Source of the DNA: Oscillospiraceae bacterium
GTDB lineage: Bacteria > Bacillota > Clostridia > Oscillospirales > Oscillospiraceae
Reading direction: 5' to 3'
DNA length: 64,000 nt
Assembly: GCA_021770845.1 (NCBI GenBank)
Contig: JAETQF010000014.1
Span: 1-64,000, forward strand
The first letter of the stretch is position 1. Each line of letters opens with the position of its first letter. Of the stretch, positions 14,643 to 22,271 are shown one piece after another. The translations under genes and the position numbers were made by a program. A model generated the notes under the pieces. That model saw only the letters and a program-made list of their open reading frames with translations, was not told the origin of the DNA and did no database searches.

Positions 14643-15796
14643 TGGACGAGCTGCAACGCCTCCGAGGGGAGATTGACGCCATCGACCGGGAGCTGGTGGA
14701 GCTGTTCCGCCGCCGGATGGCGGTGACCCGGCAGGTGGGGGAGTACAAGCGGGCAAACGGCATCCCCGTGCTGGATCAGGAGCGGGAGCGCCAGCTGCTC
14801 CAGAACAAGGGGGAGCTGGCCGGGGAGGAGCTGCGCCCCGCCGTCATCACCCTGTTCCAGACGGTGATGGCCCTGTCCCGGCGGCAGCAGCGGGATCTCA
14901 TGGGCCGGGGCCCGGACAACCCCGGCGCGGCGCGCTGGCAGGAGGCCCAAAACAATCTGCGCCAGCCCATTGCCGCCCCCCGGGTGGTGTACCAGGGGGT
15001 GCCGGGGGCGTACAGCGAACAGGCCGCCCTGGACTTCTTCGGCCCCGCTGTGAGCAGCACCGGGCTGGAGCAGTTCGAGGACTGCTTCCTGGCCCTGCGG
15101 GACGGCCGGGCGGACTACGCCGTGCTGCCCATTGAGAACAGCTCCACCGGGGCCATCCGGCAGATCTACGACCTGCTCACCCAGTACGAGTGCTATATGG
15201 TGGGGGAGACCACGGTGAAGGTGGAGCACTGCCTCATGGCCCTGCCCGGGGCCACGCTGGACGGCATCACCCACGTCTACTCCCACGAGCAGGGGCTGTT
15301 CCAGTGCGAGTGCTTTCTCAACGCCCACCCGGCCTGGAAGCAGGTGCCCCAGGCGGACACGGCGGGCTCGGCCCAGATGGTGGCCCACAGCGGCGACCCC
15401 ACAAAGGCCGCTGTCTGCTCCGCCCGGGCGGCGGAGCTGTACGGGCTGGAGATCCTGGCCCGTGGGATCAACCACAACGCCCACAACACCACCCGGTTTG
15501 TGGTGGCGTCCCCCCGGCTGGAGCTGCGCCCCGGGGCGGACAAGGTCAGCACCCTGTTCGTGCTGCCCCACGAGGCGGGCTCCCTCCACGAGATCCTCAC
15601 CATGTTCAGCCTCCACGGGCTGAACCTGATGAAGCTGGAGTCCCGGCCCCTGCCCGGGCGGAGCTGGGAGTATATGTTCTTCCTGGAATTCACCGGCCGC
15701 CCCGGCGACCCCGCCGTGGGGGACGCCCTCCACGAGCTGGCCCAGACCACCGGGGAGTTCCGGGTGCTGGGCTGGTTCCCCTCCAACCTGGATTAG
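14642..15796 (+). CDS. pheA: Bifunctional chorismate mutase/prephenate dehydratase
   Basis: Leads chorismate to phenylpyruvate for phenylalanine. The 384-residue protein has a chorismate mutase domain (about residues 1-85; RLRGEIDAIDRELVELFRRRM), a dehydratase domain (about 115-290; YQGVPGAYSEQAA, PIENSSTGAI, and NHNAHNTTRFVV with the catalytic TRF) and a C-terminal ACT domain (STLFVLPHEAGSLHEIL, LESRPLPGRSWEYMFF) for feedback by phenylalanine. The ATG at 14642 overlaps the previous stop codon. Confidence 0.95.
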   Translation: MDELQRLRGEIDAIDRELVELFRRRMAVTRQVGEYKRANGIPVLDQERERQLLQNKGELAGEELRPAVITLFQTVMALSRRQQRDLMGRGPDNPGAARWQEAQNNLRQPIAAPRVVYQGVPGAYSEQAALDFFGPAVSSTGLEQFEDCFLALRDGRADYAVLPIENSSTGAIRQIYDLLTQYECYMVGETTVKVEHCLMALPGATLDGITHVYSHEQGLFQCECFLNAHPAWKQVPQADTAGSAQMVAHSGDPTKAAVCSARAAELYGLEILARGINHNAHNTTRFVVASPRLELRPGADKVSTLFVLPHEAGSLHEILTMFSLHGLNLMKLESRPLPGRSWEYMFFLEFTGRPGDPAVGDALHELAQTTGEFRVLGWFPSNLD

Positions 15797-15805
15797 AGGC
15801 GGGTT

Positions 15806-16312
15806 ATGGAGAAAAATATTATCCTCATCGGCATGATGGGCTGCGGCAAGTCCACGGTGGGCGGGCTGCTGGCCCAGCCGCTGGGGCGGGAGCTGGTGGA
15901 CACCGACGCCCTTATTGAACAGCGGCAGGGCCGCTCCATCCCGGACATCTTCTCCCGGGACGGCGAGGCATATTTCCGCGCCCTGGAGCTGGCGCTGTGC
16001 CGGGAGCTGTCCGGGCGGCAGGGACTTGTCATTGCCTGCGGCGGCGGCCTCCCCCTCCAGGACGAGGCCATGGCCGCCCTGAAGGAAAACGGCCTGGTGT
16101 TCTGGCTGGATCGGGATCCGGGGGAGACCTACGACGGGCTGGACGTGTCCGGACGCCCCCTGGCCCAGGGGGGGCGGGAGGACTTTTTGGCCCGTTATGC
16201 CCTCCGTTCCCCCATCTACCGCCGCTGGGCGGACTACATCATCCCCTGCGGGGACGGCCCCCAGGGGGCCGCGGAGCGCGTTTCCACCATCTATCGGGAG
16301 GTGTCCCCATGA
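15806..16312 (+). CDS. aroK: Shikimate kinase
   Basis: Phosphorylates shikimate at the 3-OH with ATP. A 168-residue P-loop kinase: Walker A GMMGCGKST, shikimate-binding D-R pair in ELVDTDALIEQRQGRSI, IFSRDGEAYFRALE, and the glycine-rich CGGGLPL. It lies in the aro operon, 9 bp behind pheA, and overlaps aroQ by 4 bp (ATGA). Confidence 0.95.
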   Translation: MEKNIILIGMMGCGKSTVGGLLAQPLGRELVDTDALIEQRQGRSIPDIFSRDGEAYFRALELALCRELSGRQGLVIACGGGLPLQDEAMAALKENGLVFWLDRDPGETYDGLDVSGRPLAQGGREDFLARYALRSPIYRRWADYIIPCGDGPQGAAERVSTIYREVSP

Positions 16313-16740
16313 AATTTCTGGTGATCAACGGCCCCAACCTGAACCTGCTGGGCAAGCGGGAGCCGGGCATCTACGGCGATCAGAGCTGCGAGGCCCTGTG
16401 TACCCTGATCCAAAATCACGCCGCCGCCCACAATTCCACGGTGGACTGCTTCCAGTCCAACCACGAGGGGGCCATCATCGACGCCATCCACGCCGCCGAC
16501 GGCGTGTACGACGCCATTATCATCAACCCCGGGGCCTACACCCACTACAGCTACGCCATTCTGGACGCCCTGAAGGCGGTGGACGTGCCCGCCTACGAGG
16601 TGCACATCAGCCACATCGACCAGCGGGAGCCCTTCCGGGCCGTCTCCGTCACCGCCCCCGCCTGCGTGGGCCAGCTCTACGGCCACGGCTTTGACGGCTA
16701 CCTGATGGCCATGGACTACTTCCTGGAGGGCGGAAAATGA
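16309..16740 (+). CDS. aroQ: 3-dehydroquinate dehydratase, type II
   Basis: Dehydrates 3-dehydroquinate to 3-dehydroshikimate. The 143-residue protein is the compact dodecameric type: INGPNLNLLGKREPGIYG with the active-site tyrosine, QSNHEGAIIDAIH, INPGAYTHYSYAILDAL and EVHISHIDQREPFR. The ATG overlaps the aroK stop codon and its own stop overlaps aroE. Confidence 0.96.
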   Translation: MKFLVINGPNLNLLGKREPGIYGDQSCEALCTLIQNHAAAHNSTVDCFQSNHEGAIIDAIHAADGVYDAIIINPGAYTHYSYAILDALKAVDVPAYEVHISHIDQREPFRAVSVTAPACVGQLYGHGFDGYLMAMDYFLEGGK

Positions 16741-17576
16741 GGCTCCAGGTCATCGGCGACCCCGTTCTCCACTCCAAATCCCCCCTCCTCCACGGGGCCA
16801 TGCTGGCCGCCCTGGGGCTGGACGTGCCCTATACCGCCCATGTGGTGCGCCGGGGGGAGCTGCCGGAGTACCTGGCCTGGGCCAGGGACAACGGCGTGAC
16901 GGGCTTCAACGCCACCATGCCCCACAAGGAGGATCTGATCCCCCTGCTGGACGGGATCGACCCCGCCGCCCGTACCATCGGCGCGGTGAACACCGTCTGC
17001 CTCCGGGATGGGAACTGGGTGGGCTTCAACACCGATGGGGCCGGGGCGGTGGCCGCCCTGGAGGCGGGCCTGGGGCTGGATCCGGCGGGCCTCACCGTCA
17101 CCCTCATAGGCGCGGGGGGCGCGGCGAAGGCGGTGGCCCTGGCGCTGGCGGACGCCGGAGCGGAGCGGGTATTCGTTTGCAACCGCACGCCGGAGCGGGC
17201 CGCCGCCCTGTGCGCCCTGGACGGCCGGGGCCGCCTGATCCCCGCCGCCTTTGACCCTGATACCCTGGGGCGCCGCGCGGCCCAGTCCCGGCTGCTGGTG
17301 AACTGCACCAACCTGGGCATGGCGGGCTGTCCCGGCCAGTTTGAGGGCTTCTCCTTCCTGGACGCCCTGCCCCCGGACGCCGGGGTGTTTGACCTGATCT
17401 ACCACCCCGCTGAAACCGAGCTGCTGGCCCAGGCCCGCCGCCGGGGGCTGAATACGCTGAACGGCCTGCCCATGCTGGTGAACCAGGCGGTGCTGGCCCT
17501 GGAGCATTTCCTGAACCGGCCCCTGAACCGCAGGGCCATGGCGGAGGCCGCCACCGCCGCCCTAAATCAAATATGA
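16737..17576 (+). CDS. aroE: Shikimate dehydrogenase
   Basis: Reduces 3-dehydroshikimate to shikimate with NADPH. The 279-residue protein has GDPVLHSKSPLLHG near the N-terminus, the catalytic lysine in NATMPHKEDLI, GAVNTV, the cofactor loop LIGAGGAAKAVA and CNRTPERAAAL. It closes the aro operon, overlapping aroQ by 4 bp. All pathway steps from DAHP to chorismate are covered in this window. Confidence 0.95.
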   Translation: MRLQVIGDPVLHSKSPLLHGAMLAALGLDVPYTAHVVRRGELPEYLAWARDNGVTGFNATMPHKEDLIPLLDGIDPAARTIGAVNTVCLRDGNWVGFNTDGAGAVAALEAGLGLDPAGLTVTLIGAGGAAKAVALALADAGAERVFVCNRTPERAAALCALDGRGRLIPAAFDPDTLGRRAAQSRLLVNCTNLGMAGCPGQFEGFSFLDALPPDAGVFDLIYHPAETELLAQARRRGLNTLNGLPMLVNQAVLALEHFLNRPLNRRAMAEAATAALNQI

Positions 17577-17586
17577 GGTGAGAGCC

Positions 17587-18624
17587 ATGTTAAAACCCCA
17601 ACGCCTGCGCCCCGGCGATAAAGCCGCCATCGTCTCCCTGTCCAGAGGAATGCTGGGGGAGAAGCAGTTTATCCACAAATACCACCTGGCTAAAGAGCGG
17701 CTGGAGCGGGACTACGGCCTGCAAGTTGTCGCCATGCCCAACGCCCTGAAGGGCATCGACTACCTGTACCGCCACCCGGAGGCCCGGGCCCAGGACCTGA
17801 TGGACGCCTTCCGGGACCCTGAGGTCAAGGCGGTGTTCACCGCCATCGGCGGGGACGACACCATCCGGCTCCTGCCCTACATCGACTTCAACGTGCTGAA
17901 AAACAATCCCAAAATCTTCACCGGCTTCTCCGACACCACCACCAACCACTTCATGATGCACAAGGCCGGGCTGGTGTCCTACTACGGCGGGGCCATTATG
18001 ACCAACTGGGCGGAGTACGGGGCCATCAACGAGTACACGGCGGACGCCTTTGACAAAACCCTGTTCAACCCCCAGGAGTGCTGGACCATCCCGGCCAGCG
18101 ATTTTTGCAGCTATGAAACGGATAGGGTGTGGTGGGACGAGGCCAATATGGACCGGACCATCCCCCGGTTCCCCAACACGGGCTACGAGATTTTGCAGGG
18201 CACGGGCAAGGTGTCCGGCCCCCTGCTGGGCGGCTGCATAGATGTATTCGAGATGCTGTTCGGCACGTCCCTGTGGCCCTCCCCCGAGGAGTGGCGGGGC
18301 AAGCTCCTGCTTCTGGAGACCAGCGAGGACGACATCGGGCCGGACTGGCTGACCTGGTTCCTCCGGGGCCTCCAGGCCCAGGGGGTGCTCCACGCCGTCA
18401 ACGGCATCGTGGTGGGCAAGCCCGGCTATCCGGACAAGCTGGAGCCCTACAAGGAGGTCTACCGCCAGGTGGTAGGCTTCGAGGCCGGCCTGCCCGACCT
18501 GCCCATTTTGTACAACGTGAACGTGGGCCACGCCTACCCCATCGGCCTGTTCCCCCTGGGGCTGGAGTACGAGATCGACTGCGGGGCCAACACCCTGACC
18601 CTGCTGGAACCCGCAACCCAATGA
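17587..18624 (+). CDS. S66 family peptidase (LD-carboxypeptidase/MccF-like)
   Basis: Serine peptidase of 345 residues of the fold that trims murein tetrapeptides or cleaves microcin-type conjugates. The probable catalytic serine lies in FTGFSDTTTNHF, the glutamate in LLLETSEDD and the histidine in NVGHAYPIGLFPLG. AIGGDDTIRLLPY is a further family block. The sequence resembles the MccF-like branch more than E. coli LdcA, so the substrate is open. The ATG at 17587 follows GAGGTGAGA; the gene starts 10 bp behind aroE and may be read from the same transcript. Confidence 0.87.
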   Translation: MLKPQRLRPGDKAAIVSLSRGMLGEKQFIHKYHLAKERLERDYGLQVVAMPNALKGIDYLYRHPEARAQDLMDAFRDPEVKAVFTAIGGDDTIRLLPYIDFNVLKNNPKIFTGFSDTTTNHFMMHKAGLVSYYGGAIMTNWAEYGAINEYTADAFDKTLFNPQECWTIPASDFCSYETDRVWWDEANMDRTIPRFPNTGYEILQGTGKVSGPLLGGCIDVFEMLFGTSLWPSPEEWRGKLLLLETSEDDIGPDWLTWFLRGLQAQGVLHAVNGIVVGKPGYPDKLEPYKEVYRQVVGFEAGLPDLPILYNVNVGHAYPIGLFPLGLEYEIDCGANTLTLLEPATQ

Positions 18625-18637
18625 AAAGGAGCCCGAC

Positions 18638-19501
18638 ATGGAACTGACCGCCAACGCAAAGATCAACCTCACCCTGGACATACTCCGCCGCCGGGAGGAC
18701 GGCTACCACGACCTGCAAATGGTGATGCAGTCCGTCACCCTGGCGGACGAGCTCACCGTCACCCCCGCCAAGGGCCCCCAGGGGGACGCCGTGGCCGACC
18801 TGCGCTTCCTGCCCACGGGGAACAAGAACCTGGCCCAGGTGGCCGCCGCCGCCTTCCGGGAGGCCACCGGCCTGGGGGGCGAGGTGGACGTGGCCATCCA
18901 CAAGCGGGTTCCGGTGTGCGCCGGGCTGGCCGGGGGGAGCGCCGACGCCGCCGCCGTCCTCCGGGCCATGAACGCCCTCACCGGGGCGGGGCTGTCCCCG
19001 GCTGAGCTGGCGGACATCGGGGCCCGGGCGGGCTCCGACGTGCCCTTCTGCGTCCTGGGCGGCACCGCCCTGGCCGAGGGCCGTGGGGAGCGGCTCACCC
19101 CGCTGGCCCCCCTGCCCCCCTGCCACATTGTCCTGTGCAAGCCCCCCTTCTCCATCCCCACCCCCCAGCTGTTCGCCCGGGTGAACGTGCGGAAGATCGT
19201 CCGCCGCCCGGACACCAGCGGGGTGCTGGCCGCTCTGGAGGCCGGGGATCTGGCGGGGGTGGCCCGGCGGATGTATAACGTGTTTGAGGACGTGCTGGAG
19301 TCCCGCCGCGCCGTCGAGATCGCCTCCATCAAGGCCATACTCATCGACCGGGGGGCGCTGGGCGCGTCCATGTCGGGCAGCGGCCCCTCCGTGTTCGGCC
19401 TGTTTGAAACCGAGAACGCCGCCCGGGACGCCTGCGCCCTGCTGAAGGAGAGCTACCGGGACGTGTTTCTCTGCGGCCCCGCCGGGGCGGAATTCGTCTG
19501 A
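18638..19501 (+). CDS. ispE: 4-diphosphocytidyl-2-C-methyl-D-erythritol kinase
   Basis: GHMP kinase of the non-mevalonate isoprenoid pathway. The 287-residue protein begins with NAKINLTLDILRRREDGYHDL, has the phosphate loop PVCAGLAGGSADAAAVLRAMN and the C-terminal SMSGSGPSVFGLF. The ATG follows AAAAGGAG. It lies next to spoIIR, 120 bp away. Confidence 0.95.
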   Translation: MELTANAKINLTLDILRRREDGYHDLQMVMQSVTLADELTVTPAKGPQGDAVADLRFLPTGNKNLAQVAAAAFREATGLGGEVDVAIHKRVPVCAGLAGGSADAAAVLRAMNALTGAGLSPAELADIGARAGSDVPFCVLGGTALAEGRGERLTPLAPLPPCHIVLCKPPFSIPTPQLFARVNVRKIVRRPDTSGVLAALEAGDLAGVARRMYNVFEDVLESRRAVEIASIKAILIDRGALGASMSGSGPSVFGLFETENAARDACALLKESYRDVFLCGPAGAEFV

Positions 19502-19621
19502 GCCGTGGTATAAAATAAAAGAGCGCCGTCCATACTGTACCCATGACCGCCGCCCAAGGCGGCCCTCCCCGGCCGCTGTGCGGTCTGGGTGCCAAACGGA
19601 TACATAAGGACGGTGCTTTTC

Positions 19622-20254
19622 ATGTTTTCTTCCACGTCTCACAAGCTGCGCCTCTGGGAGGCGGCCCTGCTGCTGGCCTTTGGGCTGACGCTGACGGCGG
19701 GGGTGTGGGCCTCCGCCAGCGAAGGGGCCCTGGCGGATCAGGTGCTCCGCTTACACGTGGTGGCCAACTCCGACTCGGAGGAGGATCAGGCCCTCAAGCT
19801 CATCGTCCGGGACGCGGTGCTGGAGCTGGCCTCCCGCCTGCTGGACGGCGTATCGGATCGGGCCCGGGCGGAGGAGATCCTGTCCGCCCATCTGGACGAG
19901 CTGGCCCGGGCCGGGGCGGAGGCCCTGGCCGCCCAGGGCTGCGCGGATCGGGTGACAGCGGAGATCGCGGATCAGTGGTTCCCCACCCGGGAGTACGCCA
20001 CCTTCTCCCTTCCGGCGGGGCAGTACCGCGCCCTGCGGATCACCATCGGGGCGGGAGCGGGCCGGAACTGGTGGTGCGTGGTATTCCCGCCCCTGTGCCT
20101 GGGCTCGGTGACGGAGGAGAGCGTGGAGACCGCCGCGGAGGGTGTCCTGTCCGAGGATCAGGTGGCCCTGATCACCGGCCAGGACGGCGGGTATGTCCTC
20201 AAGTTCCGCCTCATTGAGTGGTGGCAGGAGCTCCTGCAAGAGTTTCGGGGGTAA
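19622..20254 (+). CDS. spoIIR: Stage II sporulation protein R
   Basis: Forespore-made signal protein that is secreted between the two membranes and activates the SpoIIGA protease, so that pro-sigma-E is processed in the mother cell. The 210-residue protein has an N-terminal membrane anchor (about residues 8-30) and the family blocks LRLHVVANSDSEEDQALKLIVRD and FPTREYATFSLPAGQYRALRITIG, then NWWCVVFPPLCL. The ATG at 19622 is taken because the hydrophobic anchor follows it; a GTG 33 bp upstream is possible. This is strong evidence for a spore former. Confidence 0.93.
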   Translation: MFSSTSHKLRLWEAALLLAFGLTLTAGVWASASEGALADQVLRLHVVANSDSEEDQALKLIVRDAVLELASRLLDGVSDRARAEEILSAHLDELARAGAEALAAQGCADRVTAEIADQWFPTREYATFSLPAGQYRALRITIGAGAGRNWWCVVFPPLCLGSVTEESVETAAEGVLSEDQVALITGQDGGYVLKFRLIEWWQELLQEFRG

Positions 20255-20560
20255 GGCCCCCGGGCCCCCTGTTTTCGGCTGCCGCCGGGGTGGTGGGGCT
20301 GCGCCCCCCTGGGCCGCTGGGGGCAGGGGAGCGCCCCTGCCGGGGGCGTTCCTTTCTGCTCGTGCAGAAAGGAACCGAAAGACACGCTTAGGGGGAGGCC
20401 TCCGGCGGACGCTTCGCGTCCTTAGTCGGCCTCCCCCTAAGAACCCCCTTTTACGGGGGCTGTCAGATCGGAAGATGGGTGGTGACCCTTCCGGCGCGGA
20501 GCGGATACCGACGCGGGGGCCCCTGTCGCCGCTGTCGCTGAGTGGGTCGGTACTGAGACG
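20253..20560 (+). repeat. Structured repeat, copy 1
   Basis: Starts at the spoIIR stop codon with a GC-rich part, then a hairpin with 12-nt arms GTTCCTTTCTGC / GCAGAAAGGAAC (20348-20375), the spacer CCGAAAGACACG, and a long stem-loop (20387-20441) with outer arms CTTAGGGGGAGGCC / GGCCTCCCCCTAAG and inner GGACGC-TTC-GCGTCC. It goes on with AACCCCC...GGGGGCTGTCAGATCGG and CCTTCCGGCGCGGAG. The same order recurs near 52.0 kb and, inverted, near 21.7 kb. No protein frame is convincing in this 389-bp gap. Confidence 0.75.
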
Positions 20561-20643
20561 TGGGCGGGATCCATATTCTGTGCGCCTGGGTGTCGGGGGG
20601 TGCTTCACGCGGTGGGGGGTGGGCGGGCCCGCTTTTGTTTCTC

Positions 20644-20805
20644 TTAACTTTCGCCTTTCTCCCCCGTCGGATCCAGGAGGATGATGGGCGTTTCCGGGGC
20701 GCTTAGAAACATTTCCTCACAGTCCAGATGGGCTTCTTTTAATATCTTGATGGCCTTGGCTGTCTCGTGCATCAGATGAAAATACATTTCTTTATAATCC
20801 GGCAT
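20644..20805 (-). CDS. Small hypothetical protein (53 residues)
   Basis: The frame begins MPDYKEMYFHLMHETAKAI, continues as one amphipathic helix (LKEAHLDCEEMFLS) and ends ILLDPTGEKGES. GAGGTG stands 6 bases before the ATG. Small proteins of this look (MxDYKxMYxxLFxxxTxAI) are common in clostridial phage and mobile-element regions, where they have no known function. It is divergent from the ribbon-helix-helix gene, and its base use is less GC-rich than the chromosome around it. Confidence 0.65.
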   Translation of the reverse strand: MPDYKEMYFHLMHETAKAIKILKEAHLDCEEMFLSAPETPIILLDPTGEKGES

Positions 20806-20855
20806 CTTTTTCACCTCATGGCCATTTTAATATAGTCTGTCAGAAAATGCAACCG

Positions 20856-20872
20856 AATTTCTAATAGAAATT
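20856..20872. promoter_or_regulatory. Dyad between the two divergent small genes
   Basis: AATTTCT-AAT-AGAAATT, a perfect inverted repeat of 7-nt arms in the AT-rich gap between the two small genes. A second, weaker copy (AATTTATATTAGAATT) follows about 20 bp later. The position suits an operator for the ribbon-helix-helix protein encoded next to it. Confidence 0.45.
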
Positions 20873-20926
20873 TTATGTTTTATTTAAACCAGAATTTATA
20901 TTAGAATTTTGACAGAGGTGATAGAA

Positions 20927-21127
20927 ATGCCGTTTGGCCCAGAAAGTATTCAGCGGAAAGGGGAAGCGGGATACCGCACCTTATATCTGCGCCAACATCT
21001 AATCGATCAAGTTGAAAAGCTCGCGGCGGAGAACGAAACCAGCTTTAACGCTATCGTTGTGAGCATGATTGAGCAATGTCTGAAAGACTACGAAAACCAC
21101 ACACAAAACACAGACCCCGGCGCATAA
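20927..21127 (+). CDS. Ribbon-helix-helix (Arc/CopG-like) small protein
   Basis: A 66-residue protein. The part YRTLYLRQHLIDQVEKLAAEN followed by SFNAIVVSMIEQCLKDY has the short beta strand, helix and second helix of the ribbon-helix-helix fold, so it is probably a dimeric DNA-binding protein. The ATG at 20927 follows AGAGGTGAT; a TTG further upstream is less likely. It is divergent from the 53-residue gene, with dyads between them. It could be the antitoxin half of a pair, but no toxin is next to it. Confidence 0.7.
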   Translation: MPFGPESIQRKGEAGYRTLYLRQHLIDQVEKLAAENETSFNAIVVSMIEQCLKDYENHTQNTDPGA

Positions 21128-21137
21128 CGCGCCGGGG
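21115..21137 (+). terminator. Terminator of the ribbon-helix-helix gene
   Basis: Stem CCCCGGCGC / GCGCCGGGG with a 5-nt loop, overlapping the stop codon and followed by TTC. Confidence 0.55.
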
Positions 21138-21275
21138 TTCACCATTTCCCATCCCGTCCGTCTAAAAAAGAGAAGCCCAGGCGCTCCAAAGAGAACCCGA
21201 GCCTTTCAGTACCAGAGAACCGCAGGCCCACCGTGGGCCGAAAAAAGAAGTAACACCAATCCGTCACCCGCAATA

Positions 21276-21620
21276 GCCGGCCACTCCCCCACAACCTGAA
21301 CTCGACGGCGCGCCTCCCCCCGCCCCAGAGCATCCACCGCACCACCCAGGCGCCAACCGAGGGCACCACCCAGGGCCAGTCCCCACACACGGGCGGCAGC
21401 ACCAATGGGAAGCCCACCAGTCCAGACCCCCACGCGCCGGTCACTCCCCCACAACCTGAAATCGACGGTGCACCTCCCACCGCCCCGAAACATCCACCGC
21501 ACCACCCAGGCGCCAATCGAGGGCACCACCCAGGGCCAGTCCCCACACACGGGCGGCAGCACCAATGGGAAGCCCACCAGTCCAGACCCCCCGCGCCGGC
21601 CACTCCCCCACCCCGTAAAA
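21276..21620. repeat. 160-bp tandem repeat, two copies and a partial third
   Basis: Units start with GCCGGCCACTCCCCCAC at 21276, 21436 (one base changed) and 21595. The second is 160 bp after the first and the third 159 bp after the second. Inside each full unit GGGCACCACCCAGGGCCAG and CACACACGGGCGGCAGCACC recur nearly unchanged. The period is not a constant multiple of three and frames on both strands have the bias of shadow frames, so I treat the 690-bp gap 21128-21818 as non-coding. Confidence 0.8.
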
Positions 21621-21641
21621 TCGGCGTGCCCTTGACCTTCC

Positions 21642-21785
21642 CGGGGGTTCTTAGGGGGTGGCCGACTAAGGACGCGAAGCGTCCGCCGGAGGCCACCCCC
21701 TAAGCGTTCTCTTTGGTTACTTTCTCTCACGTGAGAGAAAGTAACGCCCCCCGCAGGGGCGTCCCCGGGGGTCGGCACCCCCGAT
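21642..21785 (-). repeat. Structured repeat, copy 2 (inverted)
   Basis: Reverse-oriented copy: on the minus strand a hairpin with 13-nt arms GTTACTTTCTCTC / GAGAGAAAGTAAC around ACGT (21716-21745), then CAAAGAGAACGCTTAGGGGG and the long stem-loop with GGACGC / GCGTCC at its tip. It faces copy 1 across 1.2 kb. Confidence 0.75.
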
Positions 21786-21818
21786 CCCCCCAAGCGCCGG
21801 GGGATCGAAAAAGGGGGG

Positions 21819-22118
21819 TCACCCCCCCTTTCTCTCCTTCCTTCTCTCAATCATTCGGCGGAACCCGCCCGCTCCGAAGGAGAAGATCCGGTTCACCCGG
21901 CTGATGGTGGCGGAGCTGGCCCCGGTGCGCTCTAAAATCTCCGTGTACACCAAGCCCTGATCCAGCAGCAGGGCCACGTCATACCGCTGCTCCATGGCCC
22001 GCAGCTCCCCCACCGTGCACAGGTCGTCGAAAAAGGCACGGCATTCCTCCATAGTCTTCAGCTCCAGAATGCTCTCGTACAGCGCCATACTGGGCTCCTT
22101 GTTCCCCGCTTTGGGCAT
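21819..22118 (-). CDS. YerC/YecD family TrpR-related protein
   Basis: A 99-residue DNA-binding protein of the Trp-repressor superfamily. Its helix-turn-helix part reads LLLDQGLVYTEILERTGASSATISRVNRI, and ELRAMEQRYDVA precedes it. Family members occur across Firmicutes; their ligand and targets are poorly known. The ATG at 22118 is preferred because GGGAGG lies about 10 bases before it; an ATG nine bases upstream is too close to that site. Confidence 0.9.
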   Translation of the reverse strand: MPKAGNKEPSMALYESILELKTMEECRAFFDDLCTVGELRAMEQRYDVALLLDQGLVYTEILERTGASSATISRVNRIFSFGAGGFRRMIERRKERKGG

Positions 22119-22271
22119 CTTGCTCATTCCTCCCGGTGGTATTTTTCTGCCCTGTATTTTAGCAGATAAAAGCGGTAAAGGCAACAACTTTTTTCCTGTT
22201 CTCCCCTTCCATTTTCCCTGCCGCTGTGTTAAAATTACAGTATCATGTTCCTTTGTAAAGGGAGTGGACGT

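Noticed and set aside
20644-21127. Toxin-antitoxin pair made of the two small genes
   Set aside because: They are divergent rather than one operon, and the 53-residue protein has no toxin motif. Kept only as a possibility.
21139-21850. Minus-strand frames through the 160-bp tandem repeats
   Set aside because: The period of 160 and 159 bp would break the frame, the product is rich in Trp/Gly without motif, and the repeat copy continues through it.
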